64,000 bases of DNA from positions 1-64,000 of the forward strand of contig NZ_AP025285.1 in assembly GCF_023168405.1 (NCBI RefSeq), given 5' to 3'. Shown here in pieces: positions 28,690-37,963 of this stretch. This stretch comes from Leptogranulimonas caecicola. Lineage in GTDB: Bacteria > Actinomycetota > Coriobacteriia > Coriobacteriales > Atopobiaceae. The position numbers and the translations under genes are program-made. The notes beneath the pieces are model-generated. The model was given only the letters and a program-made list of their open reading frames with translations, was not told the origin of the DNA and did not search any database. Position 1 is the first letter of the stretch, and each line of letters opens with the position of its first letter.

Positions 28690-29712
28690 GTGGCCTTTAG
28701 AGACGACAAGAACTCTGACACTCAAGAAGAGACCGGTCTGGTGCGCTACGGAGAAGAACCTCCAACGCAGCCCAAACCCTCTCAGTCTCGCCCCTTTGCA
28801 AGCGCACTTATCTGGTGCGGCTTTGGAGCGGTGGCCCTCACCAGCATTGCCGCCATTGGCGTCGCTATGGTGGCCTACGGTATCTCGCGAGGGATATCCG
28901 CTAAGCTCTCCCGCTCCTATCTAGGGGCTCTGGTGGCTGCCTCTATGGCAGGCCTCATCCTGGGATGGCTTTGGGTCCAGGGCAACTTGGGTGTGGTGCT
29001 CCAAGGCGGCGTGGATCTGTGTATTGCGCTTGTGGTGGGCGCCCTGGCGGCCAAAAAGCGTGCCAACCTCACGGTGGACTACGCAGCGGCTGCACTGGCA
29101 ACCCTTGCCGCCATCGGACTCAACTGGCTGGTGATGTCTCTGGTCGGCGAAGACTTCTTTGCCGCCGTCCGCAGCATCATCGACACGCAAGTCCAGGCGA
29201 TCTCCGAGGCTTCCGGCCTTGAGATGGCAGCGCAGATTCGCTCTGTGACCTGGGTTATCTACCTGCTTTGGCCCTTCGCCTACTTTGTGGCAGCTGGCTT
29301 GAGTGTGCTTGCAGCCCACTTTGCAGGCTGGGTGGCCCGCGAGACTCCGGGCACTCCTCCTACCTGGAGAGCCCAAGCAGCCGATGCTCCCACCTGGGCA
29401 ATGGTGGTGCTTATCGGCAGCATTGCCCTCATGGCCTTCAACTTCTTGTTTGGGCCCTTGAGCCAGGCGGCCGCCACCGTGGGCGCCAGCGCCCTTATGG
29501 CAGTGCGCTTCGTCTTCCTTTTGGAGGGCTACGGAGTCCTTATGTGGTGGCTTCAGAAGTATCAGGCCGGGTGCCTCATAAGGTTCCTGGTGATCCTTCT
29601 GGCACTGCAGCTAGAGGCATCGTTCTTTGTCGTCAGCATCCTGGGCGTCGTAGATTTCTTTGCGAACTTTCGCCACCTCGACCGTGGCGAGCCAAAGGCA
29701 TCTGCCGCCTGA
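28690..29712 (+). CDS. DUF2232 (YybS-like) membrane protein
   Basis: This 340-residue protein has a 35-residue polar N-terminus followed by about eight hydrophobic segments. Location between rpsR and rplI and the overall pattern match the YybS/DUF2232 family, found at this locus in many Gram-positive bacteria. In Firmicutes a GdpP phosphodiesterase gene usually follows; here it is missing and rplI comes next. The start is GTG 28690, 17 bases after rpsR. Function is unknown. Confidence 0.7.
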   Translation: MAFRDDKNSDTQEETGLVRYGEEPPTQPKPSQSRPFASALIWCGFGAVALTSIAAIGVAMVAYGISRGISAKLSRSYLGALVAASMAGLILGWLWVQGNLGVVLQGGVDLCIALVVGALAAKKRANLTVDYAAAALATLAAIGLNWLVMSLVGEDFFAAVRSIIDTQVQAISEASGLEMAAQIRSVTWVIYLLWPFAYFVAAGLSVLAAHFAGWVARETPGTPPTWRAQAADAPTWAMVVLIGSIALMAFNFLFGPLSQAAATVGASALMAVRFVFLLEGYGVLMWWLQKYQAGCLIRFLVILLALQLEASFFVVSILGVVDFFANFRHLDRGEPKASAA

Positions 29713-29769
29713 TGGATCACAAGAGTTTTCGCCGGCCGCTTTCGGCTGGCCGATCAAAGGAGTAGTCCC

Positions 29770-30318
29770 ATGAAAGTCATCCTTCTGGGTGAGCTCCGGG
29801 GCAAGGGCGGAGAGGGCGACATCATCGACGTCGCCCAGGGTTATGCGGAGAACTACCTGTTCCCCAACGGCATCGCCCAGCCTGCCACCCCGGGCAACAT
29901 TAAGCAGCTCGAGCAGCGCCGCAACAATATTGCCCAGCGCGAGGCCAAGCGCATCACCGATGCCGAGGCCCTCCGCGAGCAAATTGACGGCAAGGTTGTA
30001 GTCGTCGACGTCAAGGTGGGCGACGAGGGCCAGCTCTTTGGCTCCGTCACCAACGCCATGGTGGGCGCTGCCCTGAAAGAGCAGTACGGCATCGAGATCG
30101 ACCGCAAGCGCATCGAGATCAAGAAGCCCATCAAGACCGCTGGCCTCCACGAGGTCATCGTTTCCATCTACCGCAATATCTTCGCCACCCTGGGCGTCCA
30201 GGTGGGTCAGCCTGAGGACCTTCCCGCAGGCGACGAGGAGGTTGCCGAGTCTGAGGAGCTCGCTGTCGAAGGCGAGGCTTCTGAGGCTCCCGAGGCTGAG
30301 GCTCCCGCCGAGGCCTAG
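29770..30318 (+). CDS. rplI: 50S ribosomal protein bL9
   Basis: The N-terminal domain matches bL9 (MKVILLGELRGKGGEGDIIDV, then GYAENYLFPNGIAQPAT), joined by the long connecting helix to the C-terminal domain (IKTAGLHEVIVSIYRNIFATLGVQV). The usual length is about 148-150; here 182, because of a 30-residue Glu/Ala-rich tail. It sits on the 50S subunit near the L1 stalk. Confidence 0.95.
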   Translation: MKVILLGELRGKGGEGDIIDVAQGYAENYLFPNGIAQPATPGNIKQLEQRRNNIAQREAKRITDAEALREQIDGKVVVVDVKVGDEGQLFGSVTNAMVGAALKEQYGIEIDRKRIEIKKPIKTAGLHEVIVSIYRNIFATLGVQVGQPEDLPAGDEEVAESEELAVEGEASEAPEAEAPAEA

Positions 30319-30899
30319 TGCACCTTGCGTTTTTATGAACGGCTTTCCTAGGGCTCCACAGAGGGCTCTAAAGAAAGCTGCCAAGAAGCCCGGCCACAGT
30401 TTCAGGGGACTTACAAGGCTCTTGTGACTGTGAGCTGGGCTTTTTCTATAGATCGATCGCCATGGGTTGTTAACAACCCCCTATTTCGACAATCCTGGGC
30501 GAGGGGTTGCCTAATTGGACACTTCAAGTCAAGGGCTATTTTTATTTATAAGGTGTGCTCTTTTTGGACAGCGACTCCCCCTTTGGCTGGGTTTTTGAAA
30601 ATAACACAGCATCTACCTGGTGGTTTATGAAGGTGCGAAGCAGCTGCGAGGCGAAATCCCAGGTATTTGGGGCAACGGGGAAAGAGCGAACAATCGTTCG
30701 CAAAATGTTGAAAAGAATTTTTCCGAGGGCACTAAAACATGTTGAAAACGTTGAAAACCCAGAAAGCGGCAGGACAGAGCCTTACCCCTTAACAACATCG
30801 GCCTGTTGAGAGTGGAAAAGCAATCATATATGAAAACAACGGAGGGCTTGGTTTCGGAGTACTATGCAGTCCGTGAACTCTGGCTCAAAGGAGCGTGCA
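30319..30899 (+). promoter_or_regulatory. Long non-coding dnaB leader with repeats shared with the oriC region
   Basis: This 580-base gap has no credible gene and is more AT-rich than its surroundings. It contains the palindrome GGGTTGTTAACAACCC (30464-30479); TTTTATTTATAAGG (30540-30553), identical to the 14-mer in front of dnaN at 1960-1973; two exact TGTTGAAAA sites (30706-30714 and 30740-30748) plus CGTTGAAAAC (30749-30758); and CGAACAATCGTTCG (30687-30700). CATGTTGAAAAC at 30738-30749 also occurs, reversed, at 55-66 in the dnaA promoter. It looks like a DnaA-binding regulatory region for dnaB or a secondary DnaA-binding locus. Confidence 0.55.
30687..30700. promoter_or_regulatory. Candidate LexA/SOS box
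   Basis: CGAACAATCGTTCG has the intact GAAC-N4-GTTC core of the Gram-positive LexA box (CGAACRNRYGTTYC) with 12 of 14 consensus positions. It lies about 200 bases upstream of dnaB, which is not a usual SOS gene. Confidence 0.4.
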
Positions 30900-32297
30900 A
30901 TGCCTTCAGCCTTAACCCCCGCCGGCTTTAGCGGCAGGGACGCTGCCCCCACAATGCCCCAGGATATCGAGGCAGAGCAGTCGGTGCTCTCGGCCATGCT
31001 GCTTTCCCCTGATGTATTGCAAGAATGCCTGGTAGAGCTGCGTGACGAGGACTTTTTCATGCCTCGTCACCAAACCATCTTCTCCACCTTGCGCGACATG
31101 TTTGACGCATCGCTGCCTGTCGATCCTGTGACGTTGGCGGACAGGCTCAAGTCCTCCAAGCAGCTGGAGGCCATCGGCGGCCCCCGCTACATCACGGAGA
31201 TCACTTCCAACACCTTCGCGCTCTCCTCTTGGCGCCATTACATGGAGATGCTCAAGCGCGATTCCACCCTGCGCCAGCTCATCACCGCCACCGCAGAGAT
31301 CTCCAGCTTGGCTTTCGACGCGCCAGAGGACACCAAAGAGGTCATCGACTCTGCAGAGCGCATGATCCTCTCTGTGACCGACCGCGACGTGCGCTCCAAC
31401 TACATCACCATGCAAACGGCCATGCAGGACCTCTACCTGCAGCTTCAGGAGCAGGCGGCCGCCGGCGAGGATGCTTTAGGTGTCAAGACCGGCTTCCAGC
31501 AGCTGGACCACAAGCTGTTGGGTCTTCGCGAGGGTCAAATGGTGGTAGTGGGCGCCCGCCCTGGCGTGGGCAAGACCTCCTTCGCCCTCAACCTGGCGGT
31601 GCAGGCGGCGGAGAACGGCGCCACGGTGGCTTTCTTCTCTCTGGAGATGAGCTCTACAGAGATCGCCCAGCGACTGCTGGCTGCACGCTCTGCGGTGGGC
31701 TTGCAAAAGATCCGCAGCGCCAACATCTCCGGTGAGGAGTGGCCTGCGCTGCTCCAGGCCTCCGAGGAGATCTCCAAGCTTGACATCCTTATCGATGACA
31801 CCCCCGGCACCACCGTCACCGAGGTGCGCGCCAAGGCCCGCCGCATGCTCCATAACAAGGAGAAGGCAGTGGTCATCCTGGACTACCTCCAGCTGGTGAG
31901 CCCGCCACCCTCCAAGCGCTCGGACTCCCGCGCCACCGAGGTCTCGGAGATGAGCCGCGGCATCAAGATCATGGCCAAAGACCTAGGGGTGCCCGTCATC
32001 GCCCTCTCGCAGCTCTCTCGTCAATCGGAAAACCGCACCGGCAAGCGCCCTCAGCTCTCCGATCTGCGTGAGTCCGGCGCCATCGAGCAGGACGCAGACA
32101 TCGTCATCCTGCTGGACCGCTCCACCACCCCCGAGGAGGCCGAGCGAAAAGACCGCCCCGACGAGGGCATCACCGAGTTCATCGTCGCCAAGAACCGTTC
32201 CGGCCCCGTGGGCACCATCGAGATGGTGTTTCTCAAAGACCAAACCAAGTTCATGGAGCTGGACCGCACCCATGCCGACATGGCGCCTCCAGCCTAG
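30900..32297 (+). CDS. dnaB: Replicative DNA helicase DnaB
   Basis: DnaB is the hexameric 5'-3' helicase of the replication fork. The N-terminal domain begins at MPQDIEAEQSVLSAMLL. The RecA-like domain has Walker A GARPGVGKTSFALNLA and further motifs FFSLEMSSTEIAQRLL and VVILDYLQLVSPP, then QLSRQSENR. Length from ATG 30900 is 465 residues, normal for the family. ATG 30900 is preferred because AAAGGAG lies 6 bases upstream; ATG 30864 in the same frame adds 12 residues. No dnaC or dnaI neighbour exists, and DciA at 4206 is the likely partner. No intein is present. Confidence 0.96.
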   Translation: MPSALTPAGFSGRDAAPTMPQDIEAEQSVLSAMLLSPDVLQECLVELRDEDFFMPRHQTIFSTLRDMFDASLPVDPVTLADRLKSSKQLEAIGGPRYITEITSNTFALSSWRHYMEMLKRDSTLRQLITATAEISSLAFDAPEDTKEVIDSAERMILSVTDRDVRSNYITMQTAMQDLYLQLQEQAAAGEDALGVKTGFQQLDHKLLGLREGQMVVVGARPGVGKTSFALNLAVQAAENGATVAFFSLEMSSTEIAQRLLAARSAVGLQKIRSANISGEEWPALLQASEEISKLDILIDDTPGTTVTEVRAKARRMLHNKEKAVVILDYLQLVSPPPSKRSDSRATEVSEMSRGIKIMAKDLGVPVIALSQLSRQSENRTGKRPQLSDLRESGAIEQDADIVILLDRSTTPEEAERKDRPDEGITEFIVAKNRSGPVGTIEMVFLKDQTKFMELDRTHADMAPPA

Positions 32298-32322
32298 CTT
32301 TTCTGACGCCTTGCGTTGTGCC

Positions 32323-32351
32323 TTCAGAGCAGGACGTCCCTCCACTATACT
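32323..32351 (+). promoter_or_regulatory. Likely purA promoter
   Basis: TTCAGA (32323-32328) and TATACT (32346-32351) are separated by 17 bases in the 116-base gap between dnaB and purA. Confidence 0.5.
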
Positions 32352-32413
32352 GAGGAATGATGCTGCGCCGTCACGGAGGGCGGCGCTAAAGAGTTTGAGG
32401 GGGAAGAAAACCA

Positions 32414-33700
32414 ATGGCCTCGACGATTCTTGTGGGTACCCAGTGGGGCGATGAGGGAAAAGGCAAGGTCACAGACCTCATCTCCGGCGAGTACGATGTG
32501 GTATGTCGCTGCCAAGGCGGCGCCAACGCCGGTCATACCGTGGTAGCCAACGGTCATAAGTTTGGACTGCACCAGATCCCTTCGGGCGTTATGTATGAGG
32601 GCGTCGTGCCTGTCATCGGCAACGGCTGCATCGTCGACCCCTCGGTGGTGCTCGAAGAATTCGCCACCCTCGACGAGCAGGGCGTCTCCTATCACAACCT
32701 CAAGATCAGCGGCAACGCCCACATCGTGATGCCCTATCACAAGGATCTTGACGGGGCCAACGAGCGCCGCCTGGGCAAGAACCTCATCGGCACCACCCGC
32801 CGCGGCGTAGGCCCCTGCTATTCCGACAAGGTCTCCCGCATAGGCCTGCGCATGCAGGACATGCTGGATGAGAAGATCTTCCGCGAGAAGCTGGAGACCG
32901 CCCTTGCCGAGAAGAACCCCATCCTCGAGAAGATCTATGGCCTTCCTGGCTACACGGTGGATCAGATCTGCGAGACCTACCTGCCCTATGCCGAGCGCCT
33001 GCGCCCCTACATCATCGAGAGCTCCCGCTACTTGAACGAGGCCATCACCGAGGGCAAGAACATCTTGTTCGAGGGCTCCCAGGCCACCATGCTCGACATC
33101 GACTTTGGCACCTATCCCTTTGTGACCAGCTCAAACTGCACGGCTGGCGGCGCCATCACCGGCTCTGGCGTGGGCCCCAAGCACATCGATCGCGTGTTGG
33201 GCATCGCCAAGGCCTACCTCACCCGCGTGGGCTCCGGCCCGTTCCCCACCGAGCTCCCTCAGGGAGACGAGATCGGCGAGCTTCTGTGCGAGGTGGGCCA
33301 CGAGTACGGCGTGACCACCGGCCGCAAGCGTCGCTGCGGCTGGTACGACGCCGTGGTGGTCAACTATGCCGCCCGCGTCAACGGACTCACCGATCTGGCG
33401 GTCACCAAGCTGGACGTCTTGAGCGTGCTGGACACCATCAAGGTGTGCATCGCCTACGACGTGGATGGTGTGCGCTACACCACCGTGCCCGAGCACCAGT
33501 CGCTCTTCTACAAGGCCAAGCCCGTCTATATCGAGCTGCCCGGCTGGAAGTGCGACATCTCAGGCGTGCGTAACTACACCGATCTGCCCCGCGAGGCCAA
33601 AGACTACATCGACCTCATCGAGCGCCTCTCGGGCGTGCCGGTCTCCCTTATCGCGGTAGGCCCTGATCGCGAGCAAACCATCAATCGCCACTGGCGCTAA
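32414..33700 (+). CDS. purA: Adenylosuccinate synthetase
   Basis: PurA joins aspartate to IMP using GTP, the first step from IMP to AMP. The GTP-binding loop is GTQWGDEGKGKVTDL near residue 7, with a catalytic Asp in GDEGKGK. Further conserved stretches are GGANAGHTVV, GTTRRGVGPCYSDK, FEGSQATMLDIDFGTYPFVTSSN and TGRKRRCGWYD. Length 428 is standard. ATG follows a GAGGGGGAAG ribosome site. The TGCCGAGAA motif falls at 32905 within the coding sequence (LAEKNP). Confidence 0.97.
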   Translation: MASTILVGTQWGDEGKGKVTDLISGEYDVVCRCQGGANAGHTVVANGHKFGLHQIPSGVMYEGVVPVIGNGCIVDPSVVLEEFATLDEQGVSYHNLKISGNAHIVMPYHKDLDGANERRLGKNLIGTTRRGVGPCYSDKVSRIGLRMQDMLDEKIFREKLETALAEKNPILEKIYGLPGYTVDQICETYLPYAERLRPYIIESSRYLNEAITEGKNILFEGSQATMLDIDFGTYPFVTSSNCTAGGAITGSGVGPKHIDRVLGIAKAYLTRVGSGPFPTELPQGDEIGELLCEVGHEYGVTTGRKRRCGWYDAVVVNYAARVNGLTDLAVTKLDVLSVLDTIKVCIAYDVDGVRYTTVPEHQSLFYKAKPVYIELPGWKCDISGVRNYTDLPREAKDYIDLIERLSGVPVSLIAVGPDREQTINRHWR

Positions 33701-33742
33701 GCCATAGCGTCTGCCCGCAGGATTCGCGAGAGGAGGGCCTCT

Positions 33743-34696
33743 GTGTTTCGCATCGTCTGTGATACGTTGTCCGATTTTCCCAAGGAGTGGTGCGAAGCCC
33801 ACGATGTCCACCTGGTAGCCATGCACCTGCGAGGCAAGTATAAGGATGAGCTCGATGTGCTGGGCGTCCATCCGGCCGACGTCTACGTAGACCTGGCAGC
33901 CAAGGGCATCTTGCGCCTGTCGCAGCCTTCGGCTGCCGAGTTCATGGAGGTCTTCAACCAGCTCATCGATCAAAGCGACGATCCCATCATCTGTATCACA
34001 GCCTCTTCTGCTCTGGTGCAGGTGTTTGATAATGCGGTGGCCGCTGCCCGAGAGGTAAAGAAGCGCTGCCAGGTGGCCGTGATCGACTCAAAGCTGGTCT
34101 CTGCCGGCGAAGCCATGGTGGTGGCAGACCTGGTTCATGCCCGTCAAGTAGGTATGAGCTTCGAAGAGGCCATCGAGCATGTGCAGCAGCTTATCCCTAG
34201 GGTCACCGTGCTGTTCATCACCCCGCCAGGGGCCGCGCTCTACAACCATACCCGCTCCAACCCCTTAAAGCGCTTGCGCACCATCGTGGACGGCTGGACG
34301 GGATCCTACGGGTTTGTGGCCATGGACGGCCGCGGGCACCTCACCCGCGTGGGGCACCACGGTGACCAGCGGCTTTTGGCGGGACGCATTGCTCGGCTTA
34401 TGAGCTTGGATGCCCAGAGAGAAGGGCCTCTGCGCTACATAGAGGTGTCGGTGGGCTTTCCCAGAAACCTGTCGATCCTGGAAAAGCCGCTGGATACCAA
34501 TGAGTTCACCTCCACGCGATCCACGGTGATAAATGCCTCGGGATCGGTGGCGGTGGCGTTGGGTTTGGGGGCCATGGGCATTGCTTACGCGCCCGTGCGC
34601 TATCTGGTGCATGAGTCCTCGGAGACAGATCCCCTGAAGGATCTGGAGAGCTTGGAGAGAGAAGGGCTTGTCGCCCACGCGGACGACAACCTTTGA
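33743..34696 (+). CDS. DegV family fatty-acid-binding protein
   Basis: This 317-residue protein has the DegV pattern: an N-terminal IVCDTLSDFP where the family has D(S/T)..(D/L); a Ser-rich lipid headgroup loop near CITASSALVQVFDNA; and the region VAVIDSKLVSAGEAMVV. DegV/FakB proteins bind fatty acids and present them to the FakA kinase. The C-terminal third is divergent. The start is GTG 33743, and the gene is 15 bases from purD, so it is in the same operon. Family call moderately sure. Confidence 0.78.
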   Translation: MFRIVCDTLSDFPKEWCEAHDVHLVAMHLRGKYKDELDVLGVHPADVYVDLAAKGILRLSQPSAAEFMEVFNQLIDQSDDPIICITASSALVQVFDNAVAAAREVKKRCQVAVIDSKLVSAGEAMVVADLVHARQVGMSFEEAIEHVQQLIPRVTVLFITPPGAALYNHTRSNPLKRLRTIVDGWTGSYGFVAMDGRGHLTRVGHHGDQRLLAGRIARLMSLDAQREGPLRYIEVSVGFPRNLSILEKPLDTNEFTSTRSTVINASGSVAVALGLGAMGIAYAPVRYLVHESSETDPLKDLESLEREGLVAHADDNL

Positions 34697-34711
34697 GAGA
34701 GGAGAGTCGCT

Positions 34712-35998
34712 GTGGATGTTCTGCTTTTGGGTGCCGGTGGCCGAGAAGATGCCCTCTTGAGGGCAATGGCAGCTTCGCCTGCGGCTGGGCAGCTGTGGGT
34801 GGCCCCGGGAAACGGCGGCATGAACGAGATCGCCCAAGTGGCGCCCATCGATCCTGAAGATGGCGTCCAGGTGACTCTCTTTGCTAGAGATCACGATATC
34901 GACCTGGTGGTCATTGGCCCTGAGGCTCCACTGGTGGCCGGCGTGGCAGACAACCTGCGCGACGCGGGCATCGCCGTCTTTGGTCCCAGCGGCGCTGCGG
35001 CCCAGATGGAGGGTTCCAAGAAGTTCGCTAAAGAGGTCATGGCAAAAGCCCATGTGCCTACGGCAGCCTATGAGGCCTTCGACAACGAGGCCGACGCCCT
35101 GGCGTACCTGGAGAAGGTGGGCGCCCCGGTGGTGGTCAAGGCTGATGGCTTGGCTGCGGGCAAAGGCGTGGTAGTGGCGCAAACCCTGGAAGAAGCCCAG
35201 GACGCGGTGGCTTCGTGTTTCTCGGGAGCCTTTGGCGAGGCGGGATCCACCGTGGTCATCGAAGAGTTTCTCAAGGGGCCAGAGGTCTCGCTGCTCTCGG
35301 TGACAGACGGCACCACCGTAGTGCCCTTGGCCACCGCCCAAGACCACAAGCGGGCGGGGGAGGGCGACACCGGCCCCAACACCGGCGGCATGGGCGTCTA
35401 CTCTCCGGTACCCTTTGTGACCCCGCAGGAGCAGGCGCAAATGGAGACCATCAACGAGAAGGTCGTCCGCACGCTGGCGGCCCAAGGCATCCCCTATCAG
35501 GGCGTGCTCTACGGCGGCTTCATGCTCACCGCCCAAGGCCCCAAAGTGCTGGAGTTCAATGCCCGCTTTGGCGACCCGGAGACCCAGGTCATCGTGCCGC
35601 GCTTCAAGGGCGATTTCCTGCAGTTCCTCTATGGGGCCGCCACAGGCGCGCTGGACCAGGTGCCCATGGGTTGGGATGTGCGCTGGGCGGTTTCGGTGGT
35701 GCTGGTGAGCGAGGGTTATCCCGGCGCCTATGAGAAGGGCAAGGTCATCACCGGCATCGACGAGGCTGAGGCCCTTGACGGCGTCACGGTCTATCACGCG
35801 GGCACGGCTAAGAACGACCAAGGCGAGCTGGTGACCGCCGGAGGCCGTGTGCTGGACGTCACTGCCATGGCGCCCACTTTTGAAGAGGCTCGGGCACTGG
35901 CCTATGAGGCGGCTGAGAAGATCCAGTTTGAGGGAAAGACCCTTCGTCATGACATCGGGGCTCGTGCCGCCAAAGGGCGCGACGCCTGGGAGGTATAG
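34712..35998 (+). CDS. purD: Phosphoribosylamine-glycine ligase (GAR synthetase)
   Basis: PurD catalyses the second step of purine synthesis, ATP-dependent ligation of glycine to phosphoribosylamine. It shows [13 protein letters not shown] at the start, the ATP-grasp domain ([20 protein letters not shown]) and conserved ends ([26 protein letters not shown]). Length 428 is standard. The start is GTG 34712 after GAGAGGAGAG. The Nudix gene begins 3 bases after its stop. Confidence 0.96.
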   Translation: MDVLLLGAGGREDALLRAMAASPAAGQLWVAPGNGGMNEIAQVAPIDPEDGVQVTLFARDHDIDLVVIGPEAPLVAGVADNLRDAGIAVFGPSGAAAQMEGSKKFAKEVMAKAHVPTAAYEAFDNEADALAYLEKVGAPVVVKADGLAAGKGVVVAQTLEEAQDAVASCFSGAFGEAGSTVVIEEFLKGPEVSLLSVTDGTTVVPLATAQDHKRAGEGDTGPNTGGMGVYSPVPFVTPQEQAQMETINEKVVRTLAAQGIPYQGVLYGGFMLTAQGPKVLEFNARFGDPETQVIVPRFKGDFLQFLYGAATGALDQVPMGWDVRWAVSVVLVSEGYPGAYEKGKVITGIDEAEALDGVTVYHAGTAKNDQGELVTAGGRVLDVTAMAPTFEEARALAYEAAEKIQFEGKTLRHDIGARAAKGRDAWEV

Positions 35999-36001
35999 CC
36001 C

Positions 36002-36736
36002 ATGGGCAAAGAAGAGCTACAGGAGACCCAAGAAGTGGAAGCCTGCGTGGATGGCGCACCCGAAGCTGCCACCTTGGAGGTGGCTGAGGCAGACTATCTG
36101 GCCGACGGCGACAGGGACGCAGTAGGCGAGGGTCATCATTCCGGCATGCCCTGCCGCCGCCACTTCGTGCCCGGGGGCGACGATCCTCGAGACGCCGCCA
36201 TCTCCGAGACCATCTGCGGCGAGGAGCGCGCCTGGAACGGCAAGATCTTTGGGATCGACGTGCTCAAGGTGGAGCTTCCTGACGGCCGCCCAGCCCGTCG
36301 CGATGTGGTGCGCCATCCAGGCGCGGTGGCCATTGTGGCGCTTACCGACGATGGCCGCATCTGCCTGGTGCGCCAGTTCCGCACCGCGCTGGACCGCGTC
36401 ACCGTGGAGGTGCCGGCCGGCAAGCTGGACCCCGGCGAGGACCCTCTGGCCTGCGCTCATCGAGAGCTGTTAGAGGAGACCGGTTTCAGGGCGCAAAACA
36501 TGGGCTACTTGACGTCCATCGTGACCTCGGCGGGTTTCTCGGATGAGATCATCCACATCTATATGGCCACCGGGCTTGTCTTTGCCGCTTCAGATCCTGA
36601 TGCCGACGAGTTTTTGAATGTCGACCTAGTAGACACCGGCGAGTTCATCGACGCGGTGCTCGACGGCAAGGTAGAAGATGCAAAAACCGTGGTGGGGGCT
36701 CTGGCGGTGGACGCCATCAGCCGCAGGCTTGAGTAG
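36002..36736 (+). CDS. Nudix hydrolase, ADP-ribose pyrophosphatase type
   Basis: The Nudix box GX5EX7REUXEEXGU is complete (GKLDPGEDPLACAHRELLEETGF, near residues 140-162). The upstream FGIDVLKVELPDGRPARRDVVRHPGAVAIVAL and LVRQFR are typical of ADP-ribose pyrophosphatases. The protein (244 residues) has an unusual 55-residue acidic, low-complexity N-terminus before the Nudix fold, and MPCRRHF could mark an alternative start. It is translationally coupled to purD (3-base gap). Confidence 0.85.
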   Translation: MGKEELQETQEVEACVDGAPEAATLEVAEADYLADGDRDAVGEGHHSGMPCRRHFVPGGDDPRDAAISETICGEERAWNGKIFGIDVLKVELPDGRPARRDVVRHPGAVAIVALTDDGRICLVRQFRTALDRVTVEVPAGKLDPGEDPLACAHRELLEETGFRAQNMGYLTSIVTSAGFSDEIIHIYMATGLVFAASDPDADEFLNVDLVDTGEFIDAVLDGKVEDAKTVVGALAVDAISRRLE

Positions 36737-36778
36737 TGAGCTGTCGAGAAGACTTCAGATCTCTAGGGTTTAAACAAG

Positions 36779-37963
36779 TTAATGCTCACAGGGAAGTGTG
36801 AGAACGCAGAGCGCACCGTGGGGTGCGCTCTTTAGATTGAGCGTACCGCCTAGAAGGTGTGTATATTCTAGGGCCAGGGCAAGGCCTAGGCCACTTTGAC
36901 CGGACGGACCCCGATAAAAACGGTCAAACGCGTGAGCCAACTCCACTTCATCGGGGATTTCTCCGTCATTTATCACCGTGATTGTCACAGCGTTGTCATG
37001 TATAGACCCATGGATTTCCACATGGCTTTGGGCATGTCGCACGGCGTTAGATGCCATGTTTGACAGGATGGAATAGAGCATTCGGTAATCGGAAACTACG
37101 TGCAGTTCCTGGGGGAGCTCGGGGATGAGGAGAATGCCCTTTTCGGTGGCTATTGGTGCGATATCTGTAAGGGTGTCATAGGCAATCTCTCGAAGATCTG
37201 TTGGAGCAAAGACGGGTGTTGCAACCATAGAGTCGACGCGTGAGAGCTCGAGTATGTCGTCGACCATCCTTTTCATTCTCAAGACTTCTCGTTCGATAAC
37301 AAGGCATCCTTCGTTGAGGCTCACGAAGCCGTTTTGTAGCTGCGCGTTGTATCCTTCGATGGCCATTAAGGGGGTCTTAAGCTCATGGGATGCATTGGCA
37401 AAAAAGTCACGAGATCCCTTTTCGGCATTGGCAATTTGATTCCTCACAAATCGGCCGCCCAAGATCAGGATGGTCGCGGTTATGAGGCAAAGGCCGAGCA
37501 TCACCATGGTACTTTGATTGAGAACTCCGTAGAGCGCTGTGGCATCAAACGCGTAAAGTGTAGTGGTGTGGTCACTGGGGAGGTGCTCACGGCTTGTTCC
37601 CGGGGCTACCCAAAAGATGTAGTCATGGCTTTGTATCAAGCGCATCTCTCCAGCTTTCCATTGGAAAGCCTCTTCTGTATAGGCTCGGGCGATATCCCAT
37701 TGTATTTGGTTTGCGGTGTCAAGAGAGGGAAGCGCGGTCACGGCCAGCACATCACCGTCTTTGGCTTTTACCCAGAGGATCGTTGCTGGAGCTGTGGTGG
37801 TTTGACTTGAGGAGGCTCCCGCAGCTGTCTCTATGGATAAACGGGCCTCATCTATGATGTTGATGTTTTGAGCCACATAGAGTGTCAGTACCAGCAAAAG
37901 CGAGGCTAAGGCGCCGCAGACAGTGAAGGTTGTGAGATGGGCTTTGGGGGTACGGGCACTCAC
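36779..37963 (-). CDS. Sensor histidine kinase
   Basis: This 394-residue membrane kinase has an N-terminal membrane segment (TFTVCGALASLLLVLTLYVA), an extracellular sensor of about 130 residues, a second membrane segment (VMLGLCLITATILILGG), HisKA with the phospho-acceptor His (ANASHELKTPLMAIEGYN), and HATPase_c (N box SNMASNAVRHA, G box GLGLALALEY). The GTG start at 37963 overlaps the regulator stop as GTGA, so the pair is translationally coupled; an ATG at 38002 in the same frame is less likely. It is last in the operon with the response regulator, lipoprotein and secreted protein. The signal is unknown. Confidence 0.92.
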   Translation of the reverse strand: MSARTPKAHLTTFTVCGALASLLLVLTLYVAQNINIIDEARLSIETAAGASSSQTTTAPATILWVKAKDGDVLAVTALPSLDTANQIQWDIARAYTEEAFQWKAGEMRLIQSHDYIFWVAPGTSREHLPSDHTTTLYAFDATALYGVLNQSTMVMLGLCLITATILILGGRFVRNQIANAEKGSRDFFANASHELKTPLMAIEGYNAQLQNGFVSLNEGCLVIEREVLRMKRMVDDILELSRVDSMVATPVFAPTDLREIAYDTLTDIAPIATEKGILLIPELPQELHVVSDYRMLYSILSNMASNAVRHAQSHVEIHGSIHDNAVTITVINDGEIPDEVELAHAFDRFYRGPSGQSGLGLALALEYTHLLGGTLNLKSAPHGALCVLTLPCEH

